Assembly: GCF_000013625.1 (NCBI RefSeq)
Contig: NC_009659.1
Location: forward strand, 2,418,001 to 2,482,000
Length of the DNA stretch: 64,000 bases
Source: Janthinobacterium sp. Marseille
GTDB taxonomy: Bacteria; Pseudomonadota; Gammaproteobacteria; Burkholderiales; Burkholderiaceae_D
Reading direction: 5' to 3'
In this document: positions 21,182 through 31,527 of the stretch, piece by piece
Layout: each line of letters starts with the position of its first letter
Position numbering within the stretch: the stretch's first letter is position 1
Notes under the pieces: model-generated
Seen by the model: the letters and a program-made list of their open reading frames with translations, nothing else
Told to the model about the DNA's origin: nothing
Database searches by the model: none
Made by a program: the position numbers and the translations under genes

Positions 21182-21868
21182 CTATTTTGTCTGGTCCGCG
21201 GCTGCTGCAACAGCGTCTGCTGTGCGTACCGCGGCAATGAAGGCGCGTATTTTGACGGCGTCCTTGATACCCTTGTCTTGTTCGACACCACTGCTGATGT
21301 CGACCGCATAGGGACGGACGCTCAGGACCGCGTCAGTCGCGTTTTGTACGCTCAAGCCACCACTTAAAACGACCCGAGGCGCGATGTTTTCTGGAATGAG
21401 AGACCAATCGAAGACCTTTCCGCCGCCGCCATAGCTGTCTACAAAGGCATCCAGCAACAAACCGGTGAACAATGTGCTGGCAGCGCGATAATCAGACTCG
21501 TATTCTAGCAAATCGGCCGCCCGCATACCCTCTTTTACGCGAATTGCCCGTATGAAGGGGCGATTCACTGCTTGCGCGATGGCAGCGCACTGTTCCGGCG
21601 TCTCGTCGCCATGGAATTGCAACAGAGCAATAGGTGCCTGCGCGACGATCGCCTGTACTTCTTCCGGCGTCGCATTGACAAACAAACCGACCGGCGTGAC
21701 GAAAGGCGGAATCTCCGCAATCAGACGCCCCGCCGCTGCCGCAGCTATGTAACGTGGGCTCTTCGGATAGAACACAAAGCCGACCGCATCAGCCCCGGCC
21801 GTCACCGCGCTTTGTACATCCTGCGGCCGCGTCAGGCCGCATATCTTGATTCGGGTGCGATGTGTCAT
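21182..21868 (-). CDS. trpF: phosphoribosylanthranilate isomerase
   Basis: TrpF turns N-(5'-phosphoribosyl)anthranilate into the carboxyphenylamino-deoxyribulose phosphate. The 228-residue TIM barrel has the catalytic Cys in [12 protein letters not shown], the LLQFHGDE motif, the catalytic Asp in GLLLDAF, and the phosphate loops LSGGL and DISSGVE. A poly-Ala tail (about residues 215-228) extends the usual length. Clustered with trpB and trpA in a trpFBA set; trpEGDC are elsewhere. Confidence 0.95.
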   Translation of the reverse strand: MTHRTRIKICGLTRPQDVQSAVTAGADAVGFVFYPKSPRYIAAAAAGRLIAEIPPFVTPVGLFVNATPEEVQAIVAQAPIALLQFHGDETPEQCAAIAQAVNRPFIRAIRVKEGMRAADLLEYESDYRAASTLFTGLLLDAFVDSYGGGGKVFDWSLIPENIAPRVVLSGGLSVQNATDAVLSVRPYAVDISSGVEQDKGIKDAVKIRAFIAAVRTADAVAAAADQTK

Positions 21869-21926
21869 GGTTTAGGTATTAACTCAAAATGGAACCCGCC
21901 TGCAGCGACAGGTTTACAGTTGTTGA

Positions 21927-22742
21927 TCACGACCAGAGGAAGTTCTGCACTTCCAGCTGCGGCAACTGCCACTTCGGATCGTAATCTATTTTCGCCAGGT
22001 ACAAGCCGTCCGGCATGAAAGTCGGTGCCGCGAACTTGCGGTCGCGCCCATCCAGCAATTCCTTCAGCCAATCCGGTTGTTGTGCGCCATTGCCAACATA
22101 GATCAGCGAACCGACGATATTGCGCACCATATGATGCAGGAAGGCATTCGCATGCAGCGTGAACATGATCAAGTCGCCACGTTGCTCTATCTTGATCGAG
22201 TACATGCTTTTGACCGGCGATTTGGCCTGGCATTGCACCGAGCGGAAGGTCGAGAAATCGTGTTCGCCCAGCAAGTGCTGCGCGGCTGTACGCATCCGCT
22301 CCACGTCCAGTTTGCGGAATACCCAGCCGGCCTTGCCCTCCAGCAGCGGTGAGCGCACCGGATTGTTGTACAGCACGTATTGGTACATGCGTGAACGCGC
22401 GCTGAAACGCGCATGGAAATTATCCTGTTCATCCGGATTGTGCGCGACTTCGGTAGCCCAGCGTACCGCAATCGAAGGCGGCAAAAAGGTATTCACGCCA
22501 CGCACCCAGGACGACATATCGCGTTCCAGCGTGGTATCAAAATGCACCACCTGTTCCAATCCGTGTACACCGGCATCGGTACGACCGGCGCATACGGTGG
22601 AGACGGTTTGCAGCGTGAATTTACTCAGCGCAAATTCCAGCCTGTCCTGCACGGTCAGGCCGTTCAGCTGTGTCTGCCACCCTTGCCACGGCGTACCGTC
22701 ATATTGCACGCCAAGCACGATGCGTTTGGATTCGCCATTCAT
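21927..22742 (-). CDS. truA: tRNA pseudouridine(38-40) synthase
   Basis: TruA makes pseudouridine at positions 38-40 of the tRNA anticodon arm. The 271-residue protein shows the catalytic Asp in AGRTDAGVHG, the QYDGTPWQGWQ opening, HHMVRNIVG and the terminal segments of the family. Position between fimV and trpF is conserved in betaproteobacteria. It ends 58 bases before trpF. Confidence 0.96.
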   Translation of the reverse strand: MNGESKRIVLGVQYDGTPWQGWQTQLNGLTVQDRLEFALSKFTLQTVSTVCAGRTDAGVHGLEQVVHFDTTLERDMSSWVRGVNTFLPPSIAVRWATEVAHNPDEQDNFHARFSARSRMYQYVLYNNPVRSPLLEGKAGWVFRKLDVERMRTAAQHLLGEHDFSTFRSVQCQAKSPVKSMYSIKIEQRGDLIMFTLHANAFLHHMVRNIVGSLIYVGNGAQQPDWLKELLDGRDRKFAAPTFMPDGLYLAKIDYDPKWQLPQLEVQNFLWS

Positions 22743-22778
22743 GGTGAGAATTTACCGGAAAAATCGAAACTGAAAATG

Positions 22779-22809
22779 AAAACGGGCGCAAGCATAGCAT
22801 TGCGCCCGT
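22779..22809 (-). terminator. hairpin downstream of fimV
   Basis: The ten-base stem ACGGGCGCAA / TTGCGCCCGT with an eight-base loop is followed on the minus strand by TTTCATTTTC, giving a moderate intrinsic terminator 21 bases past the fimV stop. Confidence 0.7.
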
Positions 22810-22829
22810 CAATATTGCTGATTAATGGC

Positions 22830-25664
22830 TCAGGAAAGCTTGCCCAGCAAGGCTTTTGCTTTTTCCGACTGTTCGCCGTTACCGCCTTTAAGTACTTCCT
22901 CCAGCAGCTCGCGTGCACCTTCGCGGTCACCGATTTCCTGATAGGCAATCGCCAGATCCAGCTTGGTCGCCATTTCCGCATTGGCCGAATAGCTTGCTTC
23001 ATCGCCCAGGCCATCCAGTTCCGGCAATGCTGTTTCCGCTTCGCCCTGGACTGCCGGTTTGTCTACCGGATCCAGTTCAAGTGCGATGTCGGACAGATCG
23101 AATTCAGGCAAGTTCGCCATAGGCTGGGTCGCGCTGAAGGCAGCCGCATCGTGCTCCGGGAAATCCAGTTCAATGTCGTCCGGCAGCAGGAAGTCAGGCG
23201 TCGCAGCAGGCGTATTTGCCGCTGGTACTGTTGGCGCACTTGCTTCCGAGTCAAAGAATTGCAGGGTGTTGCCGGACTTGGCAGCAGGTGCCGCCGACTT
23301 GTCGTCGAGGAAATCAAAATCGATGGCTGCAACATCGGCCGGGAATTCTGCCGGTACTGCAGCATCTTCCGCAGGCTTTTCAGCATCAGCAGTTTTTTCA
23401 ATGCCGAGGCCTTCCAGGTCGAAATCCAGATCCTCCACGACCGCCTTCGGTTCTGCTTCCGGCGTGTATGCAGGCTCTTCAGCCTCGGCTTCCGAGTTAT
23501 TGCTGGCGAAGTATGCGGCAGTACCCAGGGCGGCAGCACCGGCCGCAACAGGGGCAATCCCGCGCAAGTCATCGAGTCCATCCAGCGGCTGCGTCGGTGC
23601 CGTCATCGCAGAAGCTTTCGCCGCCACGTCTTCCGGCACTGCGCCATTCGCATACAAAGGATTGCTCGGATCCAGGATCAGGCCCATGGTCGCAGCTTGC
23701 GCCCAGTCATCGCCCTCGCCCTTGGTCATGCTATAGAGTTCGGTCGCCAGGATTTCAAACGAACGCACATCATTACGGCTGGAATAAATTTCCAGCAATT
23801 TGACGCGTACCGCATGACGGTCCGGCTGATTGCGCAAAGCCTCCTTCAGGATTTCTTCTGCCTGCGCATCGCGGCCATAAGCGATGTAGACATCGGCTTC
23901 GGCAATCGGGTCGACTTCATTCGTATCCAGCTGGCTGGCCGATGGCACGAAATTCGAGTTGAACACACTGTTGTTGGTGTCCACGCTCTGGCCACCGGTA
24001 GAACCGAACAGCGAGTTAGACTTCAGGCTGGAGTCCGTAATGATGCTGTCTTCAAACGATTTAGGTTGTTGCTTGCGACGACGTGAACTATAGATACCCA
24101 AACCGGCCAACAAGGCCAGCAAGGCCGCAGCGCCCGGCAGGAACATCGCATTGTCGGTCAAATCTTCGAAGAAGCCTGGTTGTGGCGGCGGTGGCGCAAC
24201 GACTACGGGTTTCTTCGGCTTGGCGGCAACTGGTGCCGGCTCGGCAGCTGCCGGTGCAGCTTCGGCAGGTTTTTCTTCAGCGGCTGGTGGTGTCGCGGCA
24301 GCAGCCGGTGTTTCCGCCGCCGGTGCTGCAGGCGTTTCCGGTGCCGGCGTTGCTGCCGGTGGTGTTGCAGCAGCAGGCGCAGCTACCGCTGCAGCAGCTG
24401 CAACTTCGGCTTGTTTCTGTTGTGCTGCCAAATCCTTGTTTTTGATTTCAAGGATTTTTTGCAGTTCATTGACGTTCTTTTCCAGCTCTTTGACGCGGGC
24501 ATTGGCATCGGCAATTGCCTTGTCCTTTGCAATCAATTCTTCTGCGCCAGCCTGGTTCGCCAGCTTGTCGGAACCGGTCGCAGCAGCGCCCGATTTGGAC
24601 AGCTTCAGCTTATCCTTGGCTTCTGCCGCAGCGCCTGCTTCATCCTGTACCTTGGCAGTAATTTTTCCACCATCAGCCTGCTTCGCATCGTCTGATTTCT
24701 TCGCTGCGGCATTGGCGACCTGGCCCGCCAGCTTGTTACGGTAAGCATTGAAATCTGCGGCTTGCGCAATGACGACACCACGCGCGTCCGATTGCGCTAC
24801 GGCTTGCGCGGCATCTGCTTCCGGCACCGACAATATCTGTCCGGCGCGCAGGCGATTCATATTCTTGTCGATGAAGGCTTCCGGATTCGCACGGTACAAA
24901 GCAACCAGCATTTGGTCCAGCGATACGCCGCTTGGACGATATTGGTTGGCGATCTTGGCGAGGGTATCGCCTTTTTTAACCTGGTATTCATCCACCGGCG
25001 CGGCGGCAGCTTTTGGAGCAGGCGCTGGAGCAGCGGCCGGTGCCGGCGCTACTGCTCGCGGCTTGGCGGCAACTGGTGGCGGAATTTCGCGTACCGGTGC
25101 AGCTGGAGCAGGTGCCGGAGTCGGCGCTGCCACGGGCGCGGCTGCAACTTCCGGACGACTTTCCACTACACGTGCCGCCGGCGGCGCGGTGATCGCAATT
25201 GGTGCTACTTGTGCGGACTGCGCGGAACGCATTTCCGGCGGATCCAGCAAGAAGGTGTATTCACGTACCAGGCGACCTTTGTTGCCACCCAGTTCCAGCA
25301 GCATATCAACGAAAGGTTCGTTGATCGGCTGGGTCGAGGTAATACGTACGATAGGCTGCCCGCCACGTTGCTCTACTGCAAATCGCAGCGAGAACAGGCT
25401 TGGGTTGAAATCGATATTGGCCTGGCGAAACGCCTCGGCTGAAGCGAGTTTGGGTGCCAGTGAAGCAAGTTCGTCAGGGGCGACCGAAGTCAATTCAATC
25501 TCCGCACGCAGCGGTTGACCCAGCGACGACATGACGGTCAGTTTCCCCAGCCCCGCTGCATAAGCATTGGATAAGACGAGTGCGGAAATAACCGCTGCAC
25601 TCAGTGTCTTCAGTTTGAACGAGGAAAAGGTAGAACCAGGATTTGACCGCATTTTGAGTGGCAT
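22830..25664 (-). CDS. fimV: FimV/HubP-like peptidoglycan-binding polar landmark protein
   Basis: With the ATG at 25664 the protein has 944 residues. It shows an N-terminal export signal (LKTLSAAVISALVLSNAYA), the FimV N-terminal domain (LGKLTVMSSLGQPLRAEIEL), a LysM peptidoglycan-binding domain (YQVKKGDTLAKIANQY), Ala/Pro/Glu-rich linkers with a coiled coil, one membrane span (LPGAAALLALLAGLGIYSS), and an acidic cytoplasmic region ending in a TPR-like FimV C-terminal motif (AYQEIGDREGARELLEEVLK). FimV proteins organise the cell pole, type IV pilus assembly and twitching. The open frame runs 25 codons further upstream; a start at 25652 is also possible. Confidence 0.92.
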   Translation of the reverse strand: MPLKMRSNPGSTFSSFKLKTLSAAVISALVLSNAYAAGLGKLTVMSSLGQPLRAEIELTSVAPDELASLAPKLASAEAFRQANIDFNPSLFSLRFAVEQRGGQPIVRITSTQPINEPFVDMLLELGGNKGRLVREYTFLLDPPEMRSAQSAQVAPIAITAPPAARVVESRPEVAAAPVAAPTPAPAPAAPVREIPPPVAAKPRAVAPAPAAAPAPAPKAAAAPVDEYQVKKGDTLAKIANQYRPSGVSLDQMLVALYRANPEAFIDKNMNRLRAGQILSVPEADAAQAVAQSDARGVVIAQAADFNAYRNKLAGQVANAAAKKSDDAKQADGGKITAKVQDEAGAAAEAKDKLKLSKSGAAATGSDKLANQAGAEELIAKDKAIADANARVKELEKNVNELQKILEIKNKDLAAQQKQAEVAAAAAVAAPAAATPPAATPAPETPAAPAAETPAAAATPPAAEEKPAEAAPAAAEPAPVAAKPKKPVVVAPPPPQPGFFEDLTDNAMFLPGAAALLALLAGLGIYSSRRRKQQPKSFEDSIITDSSLKSNSLFGSTGGQSVDTNNSVFNSNFVPSASQLDTNEVDPIAEADVYIAYGRDAQAEEILKEALRNQPDRHAVRVKLLEIYSSRNDVRSFEILATELYSMTKGEGDDWAQAATMGLILDPSNPLYANGAVPEDVAAKASAMTAPTQPLDGLDDLRGIAPVAAGAAALGTAAYFASNNSEAEAEEPAYTPEAEPKAVVEDLDFDLEGLGIEKTADAEKPAEDAAVPAEFPADVAAIDFDFLDDKSAAPAAKSGNTLQFFDSEASAPTVPAANTPAATPDFLLPDDIELDFPEHDAAAFSATQPMANLPEFDLSDIALELDPVDKPAVQGEAETALPELDGLGDEASYSANAEMATKLDLAIAYQEIGDREGARELLEEVLKGGNGEQSEKAKALLGKLS

Positions 25665-25788
25665 GGAGAGTATTCCGTTGGCGTTCGTCGGGGACCACAA
25701 ACAACGCTTGCTAATCGTTTTTTTGAGAACTTTCACCATAGCATCATGGACTTACACGCGCAAGCGCAACCATCTTGGCAACTAATTT

Positions 25789-25832
25789 AAAACCCGCCAA
25801 GCACCCATTTAACAAGGTGATTTGGCGGGTTT
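25789..25832 (-). terminator. terminator between asd and fimV
   Basis: An 11-base stem AAACCCGCCAA / TTGGCGGGTTT encloses a smaller CACC / GGTG hairpin. The flanking T-rich sequence is modest, but the stem is long and lies between the asd stop and the fimV start. Confidence 0.7.
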
Positions 25833-25885
25833 ATGTTGCGATCTGACAACGATAATCGCGTGGTGAAGCTTATTACTTACCCGGA

Positions 25886-26992
25886 TTACTTGCCCAGGAT
25901 GATGCGCAGCATACGACGCAGCGGTTCTGCCGCGCCCCACAGCAATTGATCGCCGATAACGAAAGCCGAGATGTATTCAGGGCCCTGGTTCAGCTTGCGC
26001 ACGCGGCCGACGCCGATTTCCAGGCCGCCGGTGATGGCAGCCGGGGTCAATTCCTGGACCGTCACCGCACGTTCGTTCGCCACCCATTTGACCCATGGAT
26101 TAGCCGAACGGATGATGGTTTCGATTTCAGCCAAAGGCAAATCGCGCTTGAGCTTGATCGTCAATGCCAGGCTATGGCAACGCATGGCACCGATGCGCAC
26201 GCACAAACCGTCGACCGGGATGATTTGGGTATTGCCGAGGATTTTGTTGACCTCAGCCTGGCCCTTCCACTCTTCCTTCGACTGACCGTTTTCCAGTTGT
26301 GCGTCGATCCATGGGATCAGGCCGCCGGCCAGTGGTGCGCCAAAGAATTCTGTAGGCACGTCCTTGCGGATCGCTTCCGCTACCTTGCGATCGATATCGA
26401 GAATGGCCGACGATGGCGTTGCCAGTTCATTGGCAACCGCACCATGCACCACGCCCATGCCGCTCAACAGTTCGCGCATGTGGTTTGCACCACCGCCCGA
26501 AGCCGCCTGGTAAGTCATCGAGCTGACCCATTCAACCAGGCCTTCCTTGAACAAGCCGCCCACACCCATCAACAGGATGGAGTTGGTGCAATTGCCGCCG
26601 ATGTAGTTTTTCACACCACGGTTCAACGCATCCTTAATCACGTTCTGGTTGACCGGATCCAGCACGATGACTGCATCGTCTTTCATGCGCAGGGTCGATG
26701 CAGCATCGATCCAGTAACCATCCCAGCCGGCTGCACGCAATTGCGGGAAAATTTCGGTGGTGTAATCACCGCCCTGGCAGGTAATGATGATGTCGCATTT
26801 CTTCAATGCTTCCAGGTCGTTGGCGTCTTGCAGTGTGGTTTCCTTCTTCGCGATCACAGGCGCTTTACCGCCCTTGTTCGAGGTCGAAAAGAATACAGCT
26901 TCGATATGGTCGAAATCGCCCTCTTCCTGCATGCGTTGCATCAAGACCGATCCGACCATCCCACGCCATCCGACTAAGCCAACAACTTTCAT
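25886..26992 (-). CDS. asd: aspartate-semialdehyde dehydrogenase
   Basis: Asd reduces aspartyl phosphate to aspartate semialdehyde, feeding lysine, methionine and threonine synthesis and peptidoglycan diaminopimelate. The catalytic Cys is in [12 protein letters not shown] (about residue 134); the NADP loop [15 protein letters not shown] starts the protein. Three ATG codons occur in a row at 26998, 26995 and 26992; AAGGA abuts the first and is well spaced only for the third, so I take 26992 (368 residues). It lies between leuB and fimV, as in other betaproteobacteria. Confidence 0.96.
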   Translation of the reverse strand: MKVVGLVGWRGMVGSVLMQRMQEEGDFDHIEAVFFSTSNKGGKAPVIAKKETTLQDANDLEALKKCDIIITCQGGDYTTEIFPQLRAAGWDGYWIDAASTLRMKDDAVIVLDPVNQNVIKDALNRGVKNYIGGNCTNSILLMGVGGLFKEGLVEWVSSMTYQAASGGGANHMRELLSGMGVVHGAVANELATPSSAILDIDRKVAEAIRKDVPTEFFGAPLAGGLIPWIDAQLENGQSKEEWKGQAEVNKILGNTQIIPVDGLCVRIGAMRCHSLALTIKLKRDLPLAEIETIIRSANPWVKWVANERAVTVQELTPAAITGGLEIGVGRVRKLNQGPEYISAFVIGDQLLWGAAEPLRRMLRIILGK

Positions 26993-27079
26993 CATCATTT
27001 CCTTCGTTCAGGGCACTTGCAGTCGCCCTATTTATCAATTGGTATGCGGCTTATTGACTGCTGCCGCTCTTGGTTTAAA

Positions 27080-28150
27080 TCAAGCCAATGCTTTGACTAC
27101 CGCATCGCCCATCTGCGTGGTGCTGACCTTGGTAGTGCCTGCCTCAAAAATATCGACAGTACGCAAACCTTGTTTCAACACCGATTTGACCGCTGTTTCA
27201 ATACGGTCAGCCTGCTCCGTTTTACCCAGCGAGTAACGCAGCATCATGGCCAGCGACAGGATTTGCGCCAATGGGTTGGCGATGTCTTTACCCGCGATAT
27301 CAGGTGCCGAACCGTGCGATGGCTCGTACAAGCCTTTATTGTTTGCATCCAGCGAAGCCGATGGCAGCATGCCGATCGAGCCGGTCAGCATTGCAGCCGC
27401 ATCCGACAGGATGTCGCCAAACATATTGCCGGTCACGACGACGTCGAATTCTTTCGGTGCGCGGACCAATTGCATTGCCGCGTTATCGACATACATGTGG
27501 TCGAGTTTGACGTCTTGGTATTCCTTGTGCACGTCGGTGACGATGTCGCGCCAGAACTGGAAGGTTTCCAGTACGTTGGCTTTATCGACGCTGGTCAGGC
27601 GCTTGCCGCGTTTTTGCGCAGCCTGGAAAGCCACGTGTGCGATACGACGAATTTCAGGTTCGGTGTAACGCATGGTGTCGAAACCTTCGCGTTCGCCCTT
27701 GAACGGGCCGTCCGGTGCAGCACGCACACCGCGTGGCTGGCCGAAATAAATATCACCTGTCAATTCGCGCACGATCATGATGTCGAGGCCGGAGACGATT
27801 TCCGGTTTCAACGACGATGCACCTGCCAGTTCCGGATACAGGATCGCAGGACGGAAGTTGGCGAACAAACCCAGGTGCTTGCGCAGGCCGAGGATTGCTT
27901 GTTCCGGACGCAGCGAGCGTTCCAGTGTGTCGTATTTAAAATCGCCGACTGCGCCGAACAGGATAGCGTCAGCTTCTTTTGCAACCTTCAATGTCGATTC
28001 AGGCAAAGGATGGCCTTGCGCTGCATATGCTGCGCCGCCTACCGGTACTGTTTCGGTTTCAAACTTTTCACCCAAGGCATTCATCACCTTGACTGCCTGA
28101 TTCATGATTTCCGGACCAATGCCGTCGCCCGGCAGGATTGCAATTTTCAT
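27080..28150 (-). CDS. leuB: 3-isopropylmalate dehydrogenase
   Basis: LeuB oxidises and decarboxylates 3-isopropylmalate with NAD to 2-oxoisocaproate. The 356-residue protein begins [15 protein letters not shown] and contains the substrate Arg cluster, the catalytic Tyr region ([16 protein letters not shown]), the metal-binding Asp in [15 protein letters not shown] and the NAD-site [15 protein letters not shown]. It follows leuD by 30 bases. Confidence 0.97.
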   Translation of the reverse strand: MKIAILPGDGIGPEIMNQAVKVMNALGEKFETETVPVGGAAYAAQGHPLPESTLKVAKEADAILFGAVGDFKYDTLERSLRPEQAILGLRKHLGLFANFRPAILYPELAGASSLKPEIVSGLDIMIVRELTGDIYFGQPRGVRAAPDGPFKGEREGFDTMRYTEPEIRRIAHVAFQAAQKRGKRLTSVDKANVLETFQFWRDIVTDVHKEYQDVKLDHMYVDNAAMQLVRAPKEFDVVVTGNMFGDILSDAAAMLTGSIGMLPSASLDANNKGLYEPSHGSAPDIAGKDIANPLAQILSLAMMLRYSLGKTEQADRIETAVKSVLKQGLRTVDIFEAGTTKVSTTQMGDAVVKALA

Positions 28151-28180
28151 TTGATAACTTCGAGAAGGATTAAAAAAGGA

Positions 28181-28828
28181 TTAAATCGTGTTCGACAACC
28201 ATGGTTGCGCTGCCAGGTGGCGTTCCTCGAACGCGCGTATCTTGTCCGCCTTTTGCAAGGTCAGGCCGATATCGTCAAAACCATTAAGCAGGCAGTATTT
28301 ACGGAAAGCGTCGATTTCAAACGGATACGTCACGCTGCCGTTGCTGGTGCCTATGACCTGTTTTTCCAGATCGATGACCAGGTGGAAGCCCGGGAAAGCC
28401 TTGACTTCATTGAACAGGTGGTCAACTTGCGCTTCGCTCAGGGCGACCGGCAACAAGCCGTTTTTATAGCAGTTGTTGAAGAAGATATCTGCGAAGCTGG
28501 GCGCGACGATGGCGCGGAAGCCGTATTGGCTCAATGCCCAAGGTGCATGCTCACGCGACGAACCACAACCGAAATTTTTGCGTGCCAGCAAAATCGACGC
28601 ACCTTGATAACGCGACTGGTTCAGCACGAAATCAGGATTCAATGGGCGATTGGAATTATCCTTGCCCGGCTCACCCTGGTCCAGATAGCGCCATTCATCG
28701 AACAGGTTAGGACCGAAGCCGGTACGTTTGATCGATTTCAGGAACTGCTTTGGAATGATGGCGTCGGTATCGACGTTTGCACGGTCGAGCGGTGCAACCA
28801 GGCCATTGAGAATAGTAAATTTATCCAT
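28181..28828 (-). CDS. leuD: 3-isopropylmalate dehydratase small subunit
   Basis: LeuD is the swivelling domain of isopropylmalate isomerase, which works with the 4Fe-4S subunit LeuC. From the ATG at 28828 there are 215 residues starting [34 protein letters not shown] is the substrate-binding signature. Upstream TTG at 28837 is open but less likely. Confidence 0.95.
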   Translation of the reverse strand: MDKFTILNGLVAPLDRANVDTDAIIPKQFLKSIKRTGFGPNLFDEWRYLDQGEPGKDNSNRPLNPDFVLNQSRYQGASILLARKNFGCGSSREHAPWALSQYGFRAIVAPSFADIFFNNCYKNGLLPVALSEAQVDHLFNEVKAFPGFHLVIDLEKQVIGTSNGSVTYPFEIDAFRKYCLLNGFDDIGLTLQKADKIRAFEERHLAAQPWLSNTI

Positions 28829-28935
28829 GCTATCCAACTATTAGTACGTGCTGCAGTGATTGTGCTGCAGCGCCGATTTCTCATGTTTATCGGATGGGTG
28901 ACAGGCACCGGCATCCGACTCGTTTTACCAGGGGC

Positions 28936-29058
28936 TTACTTGCCCTGCACTTTTTCACCGAGGCGTTCCACATCGCGACCAAAGCCATGCACTGTATTGC
29001 AGGCGGCCAGCGATGAGACAGCGGCGATCAGCAGGAAGAAGGAAACAGTTTTCTTCAT
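28936..29058 (-). CDS. entericidin-like small lipoprotein (40 aa)
   Basis: This gene is too short for usual ORF calling but is well supported. The 40-residue product has a lipoprotein signal (MKKTVSFFLLIAAVSSLAAC, lipobox LAAC with Cys20) and a mature part of 21 residues, CNTVHGFGRDVERLGEKVQG plus Lys, matching entericidin A/B. A ribosome site (GAGG) lies six bases before the ATG. Entericidins form an antidote/toxin-like pair of envelope lipoproteins in enterics; here there is a single copy. It lies 7 bases past the leuC stop and upstream of leuD, a placement known in Burkholderiales, so it is co-transcribed with leucine genes. Confidence 0.92.
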   Translation of the reverse strand: MKKTVSFFLLIAAVSSLAACNTVHGFGRDVERLGEKVQGK

Positions 29059-29065
29059 GTCGGCC

Positions 29066-30472
29066 TCAGTGTTTCAATGCACGCACATCAACGAAATGGC
29101 CCTCGATCCCGGCTGCCGCTGCCATCGCAGGGCTAACCAGATGGGTACGGCCACCCGCGCCCTGACGGCCTTCGAAGTTGCGGTTCGAAGTCGAAGCACA
29201 ACGCTCGCCCGGCTCCAGGCGATCAGCGTTCATTGCCAGGCACATCGAGCAACCCGGCTCACGCCATTCAAAGCCGGCCGCCTTGAAAATCTTGTCCAGG
29301 CCTTCACGTTCCGCCTGCTCTTTCACCAGGCCCGAACCCGGCACCACCATCGCCAGCTTCACATTCGATGCACGATATTTACCGCGTACGACGGCAGCAG
29401 CAGCGCGCAAATCCTCGATACGTGAATTGGTGCAGGAGCCGATGAAGACTTTGTCGATACGGATATCGGTAATCGGTGTATTTGGTTTGAGCGCCATGTA
29501 AATCAGCGCTTTTTCCATACCGTCACGCTTGGTTGGATCTTTTTCCTTGTCCGGATCAGGCACGCGACCATCGACCGCCACCACCATCTCGGGCGAAGTA
29601 CCCCAGCTGACTTGCGGCTTGATTTCAGCGGCGTTCAAGGTCACGACCAGGTCGAACTTGGCACCGGCATCGGAATGCAGTGTGCGCCAGTATTCGACCG
29701 CGCGATCCCAGTGCGGACCGACCGGCGACAAAGGACGACCTTTGACGTAATTGATGGTGATATCGTCGACCGCAACCATACCGGCGCGTGCGCCTGCTTC
29801 GATCGCCATATTGCAGATGGTCATGCGACCTTCCATCGACAGCGAGCGTATGGTCGAACCGGCAAATTCAATCGCATAGCCGGTACCGCCTGCGGTACCG
29901 ATCTTGCCGATCACAGCCAGGACGATATCTTTTGCGGTCACGCCGTCCGGCAAGGCGCCGTCGACTTGTACCAGCATTGCTTTGGATTTTTGCGCCAGCA
30001 AGGTTTGCGTGGCCAGCACGTGCTCCACTTCGGAGGTACCGATACCATGCGCGAGGCAGCCGAAGGCGCCATGCGTGGAGGTATGGGAATCACCACAGAC
30101 GACGGTCATGCCCGGCAGCGTCGCACCTTGCTCAGGTCCGATCACGTGCACGATGCCCTGGCGCTTGTCGCGCATGCTGAAGTAAGTCAGTCCGTATTCA
30201 TGTGCATTGCCGTCCAGCGTTTCCACTTGCAGGCGCGATGTAGGATCAGCGATACCGTTTGCACGGTCGGTGGTCGGCACATTATGGTCAGCCACCATCA
30301 GGTTGGCCGAGACACGCCATGGGCGACGGCCGGCCAGCTTCAAGCCTTCAAAAGCCTGGGGGCTGGTGACTTCATGCAGCAAATGGCGATCAATGTAGAG
30401 CACAGTGGTGCCATCGTCGCCGGTTTCGACGACGTGCGATTGCCAAAGTTTATCGTAGAGCGTTTGAGCCAT
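29066..30472 (-). CDS. leuC: 3-isopropylmalate dehydratase large subunit
   Basis: LeuC carries the 4Fe-4S cluster that isomerises 2- to 3-isopropylmalate with LeuD. From the ATG at 30472 it has 468 residues starting [15 protein letters not shown]. Cluster ligands are in IGSCTNSR and [24 protein letters not shown] is also conserved. The open frame upstream of 30472 (33 codons) is not conserved-looking. First gene of the leuC-ecn-leuD-leuB-asd cluster. Confidence 0.97.
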   Translation of the reverse strand: MAQTLYDKLWQSHVVETGDDGTTVLYIDRHLLHEVTSPQAFEGLKLAGRRPWRVSANLMVADHNVPTTDRANGIADPTSRLQVETLDGNAHEYGLTYFSMRDKRQGIVHVIGPEQGATLPGMTVVCGDSHTSTHGAFGCLAHGIGTSEVEHVLATQTLLAQKSKAMLVQVDGALPDGVTAKDIVLAVIGKIGTAGGTGYAIEFAGSTIRSLSMEGRMTICNMAIEAGARAGMVAVDDITINYVKGRPLSPVGPHWDRAVEYWRTLHSDAGAKFDLVVTLNAAEIKPQVSWGTSPEMVVAVDGRVPDPDKEKDPTKRDGMEKALIYMALKPNTPITDIRIDKVFIGSCTNSRIEDLRAAAAVVRGKYRASNVKLAMVVPGSGLVKEQAEREGLDKIFKAAGFEWREPGCSMCLAMNADRLEPGERCASTSNRNFEGRQGAGGRTHLVSPAMAAAAGIEGHFVDVRALKH

Positions 30473-30643
30473 GTTTCGTCTGTAAAAGTAAGTCCGCGAA
30501 GACTGATTAGATAGCTCTCGATTATGCCATATTTGCGCCGTTTCATTGCAGGAAGCGGCGTTGCGCGGCAACAGGAATGCCGGCTATCTGACTAAAAAGA
30601 TGCGGCTGACGGCCCGAAATACAATATCTTGCCGTCTTGACAC

Positions 30644-31471
30644 TTACTTCTTCGCTTGTTGATAAAGCGGCATGACGCGGTCGGAATACACGGTCAGGTC
30701 GCTGATACGTGCCGAGCCGGACGGATGGGTGGACAGGAAAGCCGGGGTGGAACCGCTGGAAACCTTGCCCATTTTTTGCCACAGCGTGACTGCGGCGCGC
30801 GGGTCATAACCGGCACGTGCCGCCAGCTCGACGCCGATACGGTCGGCTTCGGTTTCGTGGCTGCGCGAGTTCGGCAGCCCTATCAAACCCATGTAAGCGA
30901 ATTCCGCACCCTGCTGGCCGAGTCCGCCGACGCCCAACAAGGCTGAACCTATTGAAATGAAGCTGCCCGCGACTTTTTGTTCCGACGCCCGCTCACGCGC
31001 ATGTTCGCGCAGGGCATGGGCAATCTCGTGCCCGATGACAGCTGCCAACTCATCGTCCGTCACATTCAGTTTTTCGATCAAACCGGTATAGACGGCGATT
31101 TTGCCGCCCGGCATACACCAGGCATTCACTTCGCTTGAAGTCAGCACATTGACTTCCCAGCGCCAGTTGCGCGCGTCCGGGCGAAACACGCCGGTCTGCG
31201 CGATCAGGCGATTGGAAATGGTACGTACACGTTCAACTTGCGCCGGAGTACGGTTCAAATTGCCCTTTTGCTTCTCTTCCGCCAGCAGTTCGCTGTATTG
31301 CTTGCTGGCAGCCTGGTCGAGCTCCTGTGCCGAAATCATCATCCTTTGCTGGCGATCCACACCAACCGCCCCGCCCTGCGTGGTTTGTACCGTTTCGCAG
31401 GCAGACAGCATTAATGCGACCGAAGCAATCGCTATCGACGACAGAAAAGAATGCCGCTTCATTGCTTTCAT
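30644..31471 (-). CDS. M48-family metalloprotease, outer-membrane lipoprotein (LoiP-like)
   Basis: The ATG at 31471 (GGAGGG just upstream) gives 275 residues with a lipoprotein signal ending in LMLSAC (Cys about residue 26). The Zn-binding HEIAH motif lies in the middle (VIGHEIAHALREHARER) and the third ligand in ETEADRIG. Such periplasmic M48 lipoproteins (YcaL, LoiP) degrade misfolded outer-membrane or lipopolysaccharide-assembly proteins. Sixty-three upstream codons are open but lie antisense to the aroC end and are not protein-like. It is 57 bases downstream of aroC. Confidence 0.92.
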   Translation of the reverse strand: MKAMKRHSFLSSIAIASVALMLSACETVQTTQGGAVGVDRQQRMMISAQELDQAASKQYSELLAEEKQKGNLNRTPAQVERVRTISNRLIAQTGVFRPDARNWRWEVNVLTSSEVNAWCMPGGKIAVYTGLIEKLNVTDDELAAVIGHEIAHALREHARERASEQKVAGSFISIGSALLGVGGLGQQGAEFAYMGLIGLPNSRSHETEADRIGVELAARAGYDPRAAVTLWQKMGKVSSGSTPAFLSTHPSGSARISDLTVYSDRVMPLYQQAKK

Positions 31472-31527
31472 TTTCCCTCCATCAAGAATGATTGCGCGCA
31501 AGGCGCTGAACCACAAACACTGAACAA

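Noticed and set aside
22413..24086. 557-codon plus-strand frame opposite truA and fimV
   Set aside because: Antisense shadow of the Ala/Glu/Pro-rich fimV sequence; no ribosome site and low-complexity product.
27017..29425. 802-codon open frame on the plus strand
   Set aside because: It lies antisense to leuB, leuD and the entericidin gene, all clearly real. Long antisense frames arise from codon bias in GC-rich genes, and the product resembles nothing.
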